From Oscillospiraceae bacterium (GTDB lineage Bacteria; Bacillota_A; Clostridia; Oscillospirales; Acutalibacteraceae), in the NCBI GenBank assembly GCA_003519645.1, contig DOWI01000273.1, positions 1 through 5,758 of the forward strand: 5,758 bases of DNA, written 5' to 3'. The notes under the pieces are model-generated. The model had not been told where the DNA came from and made no database searches. It worked only from the letters and a program-made list of their open reading frames with translations. A program made the position numbers and the translations under genes. This document shows positions 1-5,758 of the stretch, in pieces. Positions within the stretch are counted from its first letter, which is position 1. Each line of letters begins with the position of its first letter.

Positions 1-1028
1 GCATTATCTGTGCTGTATTGGAATGTGGTTGTGCCAAGATTGCTTGCCGTGTTGGAAACGGTCAGGGTCACATCTCCGTTTGTCCATGTGTCCTGTATAT
101 AATCATTAGAATCGATTGAAATAACCGGCTTTGCGCTGTCAAGTTTCGTATAGGTGATACTATCGGTTGCTTTTAAATTCGCACCGTTTGTAATCCTAAA
201 GATATATGTACCGTTTTCGGTCACGGTATAGCCGGAGATGTAGGCGGATGTAATGTCATTATAGCTGCCATCGTCTTTTTTAACCTCAACCCTTGAAATA
301 CCGGAAATACCCGCTGATGCGGTAATGGTTACAGTATCATTTTGCTTGAAGGATTCGATATCACCGCTTACATTGATTGTCGGAACAGCTTTGTCAATAT
401 TCACTACCACAGGGTTGCTTTCTGCGCCGTTGTTGCCGGCATTCGATACCGCACGGAAAATGTAGCTTATACCATCTGATTCTGTACTTACAGTAAGTTC
501 TGCAGCTATAGCGTTATATGGCTCTTTGTCTGTTGCCGCCGTTTCATCAATTACGGCTATATCGTTCCAGGTTGCGCCGTTATCGGTTGAATATTGATAT
601 TTTGCAATGCCGCTTAAAGCCACAGCACCTGATATTGTAAACCTCACATCGCTGTTTGTCCATGTGCCGGAGGTGTAGCCGTTCAAATCAACTATCGATG
701 CGGCCGGATTTTGGTTATCTACCGTGAAGTATTCGGTTGTCTCTTCCGTAGATTCGTTGCCCGCAAAGTCAATCGCCTTTATGCTCGATATATTGCCCTT
801 GTACTGTGGCGCAATATAAAATTCCGCACTTCCGCTTGTCGCTGTGGCCGTATATTCTGTGCCACCGAGGGTGTACTTGAACTCCTTAACACCGCTGGCT
901 GCATCTGTTGCGCCAAGCTTTACCTGTACCGTATCCTTAAAGAAAAGTCCAAAGGTAACGGTATTTAAAAACTCCTTCCAGCCATCCTTTTCATACGAAA
1001 TGGTAACATTAGTCGGTGCTTCCTTGTC
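1..1028 (-). repeat. Tandem bacterial Ig-like modules
   Basis: Within the giant surface protein, module boundaries are marked by Asp followed by a Pro a few residues later: IDKEAP at D727, VDNQNP at D830, IDKAVP at D938 and LDSAKP at D1023. This gives modules of about 103, 108 and 85 residues plus one cut by the window edge. WTNSDV with KYQYSTDNGATW in the second, and WTNGDV with TFQYSTDN in the last, show that these two are copies of one module type. Modules like this act as stalks or spacers in large Gram-positive surface proteins. The pattern continues to the edge, so more copies probably lie outside. Confidence 0.8.
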
Positions 1029-3206
1029 AATTTTTATTTCATTGACTGTGATGCCATCAGTCATTTGACCTGCAGCGCTCTTAAGATAAACCGCATATCC
1101 GGCTTTGCTTTCCGAAATAGTTATTGATGGTAAGTATGTACCATCAAGGCTGCTGCTTATGGTATATCCGCTTGCCGGCGTAATGGTAACATCAGCATTA
1201 TGCCATCCTGATGCATTTGCCACAGGACTTAAGGTATAGGGACTTGCCGGAACTGCAAGATAGCTGATTGTAAAATCCGCTGTGTTGCTTGCAGCGTTAA
1301 ATATATTATCTTCTGCTACACTCACACGCAGGGCATATTCACCCACATTAACGGGCTTGGCCATTGTATAGGTGCTGTCATCCGAGCCCGCTATTTTATA
1401 CTCTACGGTTACCGCACCGGTTCCCAATTTGTCATATACTGGCTCTGAAACTGCGGCGCCATCATAAATTTTTGAAATATCGGAAATGTTGCTTACAGAA
1501 CCGTCAACTTTGGCCACCGAAATGATTACCTCGTTTGAATAAACAGTTTTTTCAGTACTGTCCTCATCCGTATATGCAGCAAAATAGCGCAATGAGGAAT
1601 TGTTATAAGTCATATCCAAAGCGGTTGCGTAAGGGTAAAACCTTTCATAGCTGCCGCCGGATTTTTGGAGTTGCCAACCCTGGGAAGCTATTGTAAATCC
1701 GTTTGCATTAATTGTCGGAGCTGTTACACTGAGCGGATTACCCGTTGTTACCGTTGCAGGGGATGAAATCTCTGGAATGATAGGGGGTGCTAATGTAAAA
1801 GCTGCCGTTCCCGCAGTGTTCACCTGTGCAGCATATAGTCTGCCGCCGTATGTGGCAGTGGTTCTGGTATTGCTTGTGTTTTCAGGAAGATATGTATACA
1901 CCTTATTGTTATCCAGTGTTACTATGCTATTGGTATTGTAGCCGGGTATACTAAGACCGCTTACTGCCGTGCCGGTGCTGATACCTGTGCCCGGCACAGC
2001 AAAGGTGGCTTTGTAAACCGGAGTAACGCCGTCTGCTGCGGTGGGCACAGTCCCGATACTGCTGGCTTTTATATTGCCGCCGCTGATAATTATATCACTG
2101 CTTGAGCTGAATCTGCCTCCGCCTATGCCTGTACTGTAATAATCTCCTGTGGCAGTTATCGTGCCGCCCGTGATGGTGATATTGCTGCCGGAGCCTTCGA
2201 AACCTCCGCCTATGCCTGCACCGCTTTCACCACCGTTAGCAGTAACATTGCCACCGTCTATCGTTATATTACTGCCATACTGGTTGCAACCTCCGCCTAT
2301 GCCGGCACCATAATAACCACCATTAGCAGTAACCGTGCCTCCGCTTATAGTTATATTACTGCCATACTGGTTGAGACCTCCGCCTATGCCTGCAGGCCCT
2401 GAAAAGCCTCCGCCTCCGTTAGCAGTAACCGTACCGCCAGTGATGGTTATATTACTGCCAAAACCATTGTTACCATAACTCCCGCCGCCGCCACCTATGC
2501 CTGCGGCTTGAACCCCACCGTTAGCAGTTACATTACCTCCTTGGATGGTAATATAGCTGCCGGAGTTAGTTACGCCACCGCCACCGCCTATGCCGGCACC
2601 AAATTGACCGCCTGTGGCAAATATATCACCACTGCGGATGGTGATATATTTGAAGTCACCACCTTCAACACCGCCTATGCCTGCGTTGAGAGTACCACCG
2701 ATGGCATGGAGGGTTCCCGGGCCCCTAATGGTCAGAAGCACATCATTGCCGTGATTTGGGTGTGTTACCTCAATTCTACTAATGCAGTTTTCTTTCTGCA
2801 AGCCGGCGTAGTAATAACTGCTTTTAAGAATATTTGTGCTGCCTTCTTCAAGGGAAATGAGAACCTGACCGGCACTTTCGGTTATTCTAAAGGCACAAGT
2901 ACCATCGATGTTCACACCGTCCAGCATAATATGTGGACGATACGAATTTGCACTGACTGTAATGTTGTTGTTGGTTGAGGTTCCGGATATCTTGAAGATT
3001 GTGAAGCGGTCGATGTTGTCTGTTTGTACTGCACCGTGAATTAACTTAAATGTATTTTCGGCGGTGCCGTTTTCAATTGTAACGCTGCCAAGACTGATGT
3101 CTATTGTTAATATGGGCGTGGCCATTATTTCCCATGCCCCAACCGACGGCATATTCATCAGCATCACGCTAATGAAGAGAAGGACATTCACTATTCGTTT
3201 TTTCAT
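1..3206 (-). CDS. Giant secreted surface protein: Gly-rich beta-helix repeats plus Ig-like modules (C-terminus beyond window)
   Basis: The frame is open from ATG at 3206 to the left edge, 1068 codons without a stop, and is incomplete at its C-terminus. The start is supported by AAAGGTGG six bases upstream and by a signal peptide: residues 1-24 begin MKKRIVNVLLF, continue hydrophobic and end in SVGA before W25. Residues about 25-170 look like a beta-strand-rich helix cap. Residues about 173-385 form a seven-fold array with the core AGIGGG...SNITITGGTVTANGG. Residues about 476-563 are an Ig-like module. A YDG/MBG-like module follows, with KIYDG around Y581 and NTADFTI near 648. Further Ig-like modules start near 650 and at D727, D830, D938 and D1023, several carrying WTNxDV and YSTDN motifs. 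I infer an extracellular adhesin or glycan-binding role. No anchor (LPXTG, SLH) is visible because the end is missing. The family-level call is firm; the ligand is unknown. Confidence 0.93.
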   Translation of the reverse strand, partial: MKKRIVNVLLFISVMLMNMPSVGAWEIMATPILTIDISLGSVTIENGTAENTFKLIHGAVQTDNIDRFTIFKISGTSTNNNITVSANSYRPHIMLDGVNIDGTCAFRITESAGQVLISLEEGSTNILKSSYYYAGLQKENCISRIEVTHPNHGNDVLLTIRGPGTLHAIGGTLNAGIGGVEGGDFKYITIRSGDIFATGGQFGAGIGGGGGVTNSGSYITIQGGNVTANGGVQAAGIGGGGGSYGNNGFGSNITITGGTVTANGGGGFSGPAGIGGGLNQYGSNITISGGTVTANGGYYGAGIGGGCNQYGSNITIDGGNVTANGGESGAGIGGGFEGSGSNITITGGTITATGDYYSTGIGGGRFSSSSDIIISGGNIKASSIGTVPTAADGVTPVYKATFAVPGTGISTGTAVSGLSIPGYNTNSIVTLDNNKVYTYLPENTSNTRTTATYGGRLYAAQVNTAGTAAFTLAPPIIPEISSPATVTTGNPLSVTAPTINANGFTIASQGWQLQKSGGSYERFYPYATALDMTYNNSSLRYFAAYTDEDSTEKTVYSNEVIISVAKVDGSVSNISDISKIYDGAAVSEPVYDKLGTGAVTVEYKIAGSDDSTYTMAKPVNVGEYALRVSVAEDNIFNAASNTADFTISYLAVPASPYTLSPVANASGWHNADVTITPASGYTISSSLDGTYLPSITISESKAGYAVYLKSAAGQMTDGITVNEIKIDKEAPTNVTISYEKDGWKEFLNTVTFGLFFKDTVQVKLGATDAASGVKEFKYTLGGTEYTATATSGSAEFYIAPQYKGNISSIKAIDFAGNESTEETTEYFTVDNQNPAASIVDLNGYTSGTWTNSDVRFTISGAVALSGIAKYQYSTDNGATWNDIAVIDETAATDKEPYNAIAAELTVSTESDGISYIFRAVSNAGNNGAESNPVVVNIDKAVPTINVSGDIESFKQNDTVTITASAGISGISRVEVKKDDGSYNDITSAYISGYTVTENGTYIFRITNGANLKATDSITYTKLDSAKPVISIDSNDYIQDTWTNGDVTLTVSNTASNLGTTTFQYSTDN
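2052..2690 (-). repeat. Seven-fold 87-nt (29-residue) coding repeat, Gly-rich beta-helix type
   Basis: The plus-strand string GCCTATGCC or ACCTATGCC, coding for Gly-Ile-Gly, occurs at 2121, 2208, 2295, 2382, 2493, 2586 and 2673. The spacings are 87, 87, 87, 111, 93 and 87, all multiples of three. In the protein the GIG core falls at residues 176, 205, 236, 273, 302, 331 and 360. Each unit has the pattern AGIGGG, a short variable tip, then SNITITGG and TVTANGG. Units centred on 273, 302 and 331 are the most alike, with near-identical DNA, which suggests recent duplication. The outer units are more diverged. Such repeats in Bacillota secreted proteins usually predict a right-handed parallel beta-helix or a Cthe_2159-like carbohydrate-binding fold; that part is inference. 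Confidence 0.88.
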
Positions 3207-3212
3207 GTCTTT

Positions 3213-3220
3213 CCACCTTT
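3213..3220 (-). promoter_or_regulatory. Ribosome binding site of the surface protein gene
   Basis: AAAGGTGG on the minus strand lies six bases before the ATG at 3206. It is a good Shine-Dalgarno match at normal spacing. It decides the start, which is also where the signal peptide begins. Confidence 0.8.
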
Positions 3221-3329
3221 CTTGTTTATCGCACAAAGTTCATATGTAATTCCGATTTAAATACCATTTACTAGTAAAATTAATGATAATTTAATTATAC
3301 AGTATATACAGCTTCGCTTTATTACTTAC

Positions 3330-3358
3330 ATTATATCATCATTCCCTCTAATTTTCCA
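3330..3358 (-). promoter_or_regulatory. Predicted sigma-A promoter with extended -10 for the surface protein gene
   Basis: On the minus strand TGATATAAT (3338-3330) is a perfect extended -10 element. TGGAAA (3358-3353) matches the -35 consensus at four of six bases with a 17-base spacer. It lies just downstream of the terminator of the preceding gene, where a promoter for an independent unit is expected. It would give an untranslated leader of about 115-120 nt. A second TATAAT at 3299-3294 has no good -35 and is the weaker candidate. No operator or known riboswitch is recognisable in the A/T-rich leader. Confidence 0.6.
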
Positions 3359-3360
3359 GC

Positions 3361-3404
3361 AAAAACCACAAGGCGGCAATAATGTTAACAATCGCCGCCT
3401 TGTG
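3361..3404 (-). terminator. Intrinsic terminator after the helicase remnant
   Basis: On the minus strand CACAAGGCGGC (3404-3394) pairs perfectly with GCCGCCTTGTG (3377-3367) across a 16-base loop. The stem is 11 bp and GC-rich, and is followed by GGTTTTT. It begins about 10 bases after the TAA stop at 3414. No T-run follows on the plus side, so it works in the minus direction only. Confidence 0.85.
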
Positions 3405-3413
3405 ATACCTCAA

Positions 3414-4421
3414 TTACCTTCCTCTATCTTGCTGTTTGGGCTTCCGCACTGACACTTCGGCATCCCCCTCATCGGGGACCCCGTCTACAAGATCATGGTC
3501 GCGTTCATCAAGATTCAGGGCAATATTGATTTCATTTAAACGTACCATTTTTTCATTTAACTCCGCCTCCTGTGGGAAAGGCTTTTCAACCTCAATCTTT
3601 GCGGTTTCCATCTGTGCTTTTACTGCATCCAACTGGTCTTGGCAGACTTTCAACTTCGTTTCCATGCCTTCAAGAATGTTGTCTAAACGGGTGATGTTAC
3701 CGAAAATGTTGTCACCGAGATCTACAGAATGGGTGAGGAAACCTTTCAGCGCAACTTTATAAGCCTTACTGAAACTGTCAAAGGATAGTTCCATATCAAA
3801 ACCACGATAGGAACCAAGGGATACAGGATTGGGATTGGTCATGGCTTTACAGGCTTCAAGGATTGCCGATCCTGCTTCTTTCTTCTGCTCAGGCGTGAAT
3901 ACCGTTTCCTTAATCTTCATAGGATATCCGCCCTCTGAAACGGTTGATTTGACCGTGGCGATATCCGCCGTATACCCGTCAATGCGCTCGGATAGCCGCT
4001 TGATTTCGGCGGGATAGTGTTTGAGTAACTTATCCTCTAAATCATATCGTTGACTCAAGAAGCTGGATTTGATAAGTTTCAACCTACTCACATCCATTTC
4101 AAGCTGGCATTTTTCAATGATCAGCGGGTTACCTGTGGCAAGCGCCTTGATTTCGGCATAAGAAAGCGCCTGTTCATCCACATCTTCTGCGGAGCGCACA
4201 GGCGATTTTGAGGTCATAATCTGACTGATAAATTTTTGCTTATTTTCGATTAACTGATAACTGTATGCGTCAAAGGTTTTTTCGGTGATATAGGTGTAGA
4301 TATTTACCTCAGGATTGCTGTTGCCTTGCCGAATGGCACGGCCGTTTTGCTGTGCGATATCAGTTGGACATACTTTGCGGACAATTCTTTGCTTCATAGC
4401 AGCCATATGATTTTCCGACAC
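3414..4421 (-). CDS. C-terminal fragment of an ICE-type SNF2 helicase (5'-truncated, probable pseudogene)
   Basis: Residues from about 18 on match, from my knowledge of the family, the C-terminus of the very large (over 2000 residues) DEAD/SNF2 helicase, often fused to an N6-adenine methylase, of clostridial conjugative elements. Helicase motif VI is visible as Q24xxG27R28xxR31xG33. After it come NPEVNIYTYITEKTFDAY, ENKQKFISQIMTSKSPVRS, EDVDEQALSYAEIKALATGNP, YDLED near 126-130 and LGSYRGF near 202-208. Two probable coiled-coil stretches lie at about 126-161 and 243-303, and the basic tail ends QQDRGR. The Walker A and DExx core is absent. Residues 1-17 do not fit the family, so the break lies just before motif VI. 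The listed start is a GTG with no ribosome binding site. ATG codons at 4406 and 4397 are no better, and the frame is closed by TAA at 4445-4443. It is unlikely to be an active helicase. Family call strong; expression doubtful. Confidence 0.85.
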   Translation of the reverse strand: MSENHMAAMKQRIVRKVCPTDIAQQNGRAIRQGNSNPEVNIYTYITEKTFDAYSYQLIENKQKFISQIMTSKSPVRSAEDVDEQALSYAEIKALATGNPLIIEKCQLEMDVSRLKLIKSSFLSQRYDLEDKLLKHYPAEIKRLSERIDGYTADIATVKSTVSEGGYPMKIKETVFTPEQKKEAGSAILEACKAMTNPNPVSLGSYRGFDMELSFDSFSKAYKVALKGFLTHSVDLGDNIFGNITRLDNILEGMETKLKVCQDQLDAVKAQMETAKIEVEKPFPQEAELNEKMVRLNEINIALNLDERDHDLVDGVPDEGDAEVSVRKPKQQDRGR

Positions 4422-4471
4422 TTTATTTATTAAGATATAAATTTAGGCAAGTGTATATTGCTTATGTTAAA

Positions 4472-4510
4472 ATATTAGAGAGCGGAACCAAAGATCCCGC
4501 TCTCTAATAT
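4472..4510 (-). terminator. Perfect 14-bp hairpin, probable terminator of the upstream unnamed gene
   Basis: ATATTAGAGAGCGG (4472-4485) and CCGCTCTCTAATAT (4497-4510) are perfect inverted copies around an 11-base loop. On the minus strand the hairpin begins 16 bases after the TAG stop at 4529-4527 and runs into ATTTTAACA. The T-run is short, so termination efficiency is uncertain. The position directly after a stop codon makes a terminator the simplest reading. Confidence 0.68.
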
Positions 4511-4526
4511 CTCTAATTCCCGATGA

Positions 4527-5758
4527 CTACCACATCATTTCGGTTTGTCCGCTTGAAATCATTGTATATATTTCCTTTCCATGATAAGGCAATTCATTGC
4601 CGCCAAAATTAAGCGTAATTTGGGTTATAGATAGCCCATCCCAAACCAAGTATATTAGAATATTCCTACCACTACCTATGTCTATCGTGTTGCCAAGTGA
4701 TTTCGTAATATCTTTTGCTTTCATACCTTTGGAAAGTTTCAGAACATTCTCCATGGTGACAATTTTGTAGTTTACGGTGCCGAATGTGTCGAAGTATTGC
4801 TTCATATCGACTCCCGAAAAGGGATAAGGATCGCTTAGATTAACAAAATCAATTTTTAATGGTTTTCCGTCTACATAGTAATACATAGAACTCGGTCCCT
4901 GACCGATTACATGCGAGGTTTTTCCAAGAGTATCCATTACCTTTTTCATCGTCATATTTTTCTTAACCGACAAAAATTGATCGGACGATATTTTCGTGGC
5001 ATTTGAGAACATTTCCCTATCTTCGGCACTCATGCTTAGATTGGAACTGGTATCACCGAAAAACGCTTTGCCGGATGAATCTGAAAAACTAAACCGAACT
5101 GGCATATGGGAGCTAAATTCCCACCCGATTTTGATATTCATGCCAAATGATTCGAGAGCAATATCTCTAATATATTCTATTCCCTCGACAACATATCTTT
5201 CAGAGGAGAAAGGCCGCTGTTCCCTAATCTGTTTTGCTTCTGCCTGATAGCCGCACGCCTCTATATGAGAAATCAATTCGTCAAACGCAAAATATGAATT
5301 GTAACCGTTGTTTGCTGCTGTATACATAAATGTGTTGGACGGGTAAATTGCCGTTTCTTCGATATAAAATCTATGAAGGTGCGAGGGGATGTTAAAATAC
5401 CCGCCCATCGGGTTGTTTTTTGGTTCCATCATTACCTGCAATCCGTTCAAAATCAAATCCTCTATGCTGATTTTCTTTTGAATGATCGCTTCTTTCAAGG
5501 AAAGACGCTTGCCGTCTTCAAAGATCACCATAATTTTATCGGAACGGATCGAGGACAGGGAGTATTTATAGTTTCCGTCCTCATAAATCACTTCCAGAGC
5601 TGTATCCGCACCACCGAAATACTCCTCAATCGTAACACGAACGCCAGGCTTGCGTTTGTCTGAGGTTGATAAAATATCGACTGTAAATAAATTGGCATTT
5701 ATCCTATCCCAAAATCCGTCTGGGACTGGTTCATCAGCAGCAAACTGTGCAAAACCGG
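4527..5758 (-). CDS. Unrecognised protein with two BLIP/SmpA-like C-terminal motifs (N-terminus beyond window)
   Basis: The frame is open from the right edge to TAG at 4529-4527, at least 409 codons. A GTG at 5591 could be taken for a start, but 55 further in-frame codons run to the edge without a stop. They read like normal protein (for example DGFWDRINANLFTVDIL and VRVTIEEYFGGADTALE) and no ribosome binding site precedes the GTG, so the true start lies outside. I do not recognise the family. An early part holds EDGKRLSLKEAI and ISIEDLILNGLQV (about 5520-5430), then NPMGGYFNIPSHLHRFYIEE. The C-terminal third has two related motifs of the form LGxTxxIGxG...Y.V.DG...I.x.F, at about 4955-4840 and 4724-4600. 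This pattern resembles the SmpA/OmlA/BLIP fold, used elsewhere for protein binding. No membrane segment or signal peptide is seen in the available part. It lies upstream of the helicase remnant and has its own terminator. Function unknown. Confidence 0.85.
   Translation of the reverse strand, partial: GFAQFAADEPVPDGFWDRINANLFTVDILSTSDKRKPGVRVTIEEYFGGADTALEVIYEDGNYKYSLSSIRSDKIMVIFEDGKRLSLKEAIIQKKISIEDLILNGLQVMMEPKNNPMGGYFNIPSHLHRFYIEETAIYPSNTFMYTAANNGYNSYFAFDELISHIEACGYQAEAKQIREQRPFSSERYVVEGIEYIRDIALESFGMNIKIGWEFSSHMPVRFSFSDSSGKAFFGDTSSNLSMSAEDREMFSNATKISSDQFLSVKKNMTMKKVMDTLGKTSHVIGQGPSSMYYYVDGKPLKIDFVNLSDPYPFSGVDMKQYFDTFGTVNYKIVTMENVLKLSKGMKAKDITKSLGNTIDIGSGRNILIYLVWDGLSITQITLNFGGNELPYHGKEIYTMISSGQTEMMW
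4600..4955 (-). repeat. Two diverged BLIP/SmpA-like protein motifs
   Basis: Copy one (4955-4840) reads MTMKKVMDTLGKTSHVIGQG, then YYYVDGKPLKIDF. Copy two (4724-4600) reads MKAKDITKSLGNTIDIGSG, then IYLVWDGLSITQITLNF. Shared positions are Met, Lys, an aliphatic, (S/T)LG, T, IGxG, Y, V, DG and a hydrophobic-x-F end. The copies are visible at protein level only; the DNA has diverged. Confidence 0.55.

Noticed and set aside
2041..2700. Regularly spaced repeats that might suggest a CRISPR array
   Set aside because: The spacing is a multiple of three, the sequence between cores is also conserved, and the whole array is in frame inside a protein.
2508..2978. 156-codon plus-strand frame
   Set aside because: It lies wholly opposite the repeat region of the surface protein, its composition mirrors the complement, and it has no ribosome binding site. 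It is a shadow.
3436..3762. 108-codon plus-strand frame opposite the helicase remnant
   Set aside because: The minus frame there matches a known family along its length. The plus frame is Ser/Phe-rich as expected of an antisense shadow.
4422..4450. Possible promoter TTGCCT and AATAAA before the helicase remnant
   Set aside because: The -10 would end at the GTG itself, leaving no leader, and each hexamer matches at only four positions in A/T-rich DNA.
4472..4510. The 14-bp inverted repeat as an insertion sequence end or attachment site
   Set aside because: There is no transposase or integrase, no target duplication is seen, and the position just after a stop codon is better explained by a terminator.
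5373..5663. 96-codon plus-strand frame, and a second at 4996-5247
   Set aside because: Both are antisense to the long open minus frame and show no start signals.

Overview
The window most likely comes from an anaerobic low-to-moderate GC Bacillota, probably a Clostridia member. The grounds are a gene fragment that looks like the C-terminus of the very large helicase carried by clostridial conjugative elements, Gram-positive style ribosome binding and promoter signals, and a giant secreted mosaic protein typical of that group. All three protein-coding regions lie on the minus strand, so the window reads from right to left. The taxonomic assignment is inference.

Right part (4527 to the right edge): a reading frame of at least 409 codons whose start lies beyond the window. 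It encodes a protein I cannot name. Its C-terminal third holds two related motifs that resemble the SmpA/OmlA/BLIP-type fold. It ends at a TAG stop followed by a perfect 14-bp hairpin.

Middle (3414-4421): a 335-codon frame that begins at helicase motif VI of an SNF2-type DNA helicase and continues through the normal C-terminal region. The ATPase core and most of the helicase domain are absent, so this is a decayed remnant of an integrative conjugative element (ICE). It ends in a strong intrinsic terminator.

Left part (left edge to 3206): the first 1068 codons of a giant exported protein. It has its own extended -10 promoter, an A/T-rich leader of about 120 nt and a clear ribosome binding site. 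In order it contains a signal peptide, a beta-helix-like region with a seven-fold 29-residue Gly-rich repeat, a linker, an Ig-like module, a YDG/MBG-like module and at least four further bacterial Ig-like modules. The C-terminus is outside the window, so the mode of attachment to the cell cannot be seen.

The three genes are each separated by a terminator-like hairpin and do not form an obvious operon. I see no convincing sign of a complete new defence, RNA or mobile system. The points of most interest are the regular repeat array, the truncation point of the helicase remnant, and the tandem BLIP-like modules in the unnamed protein.
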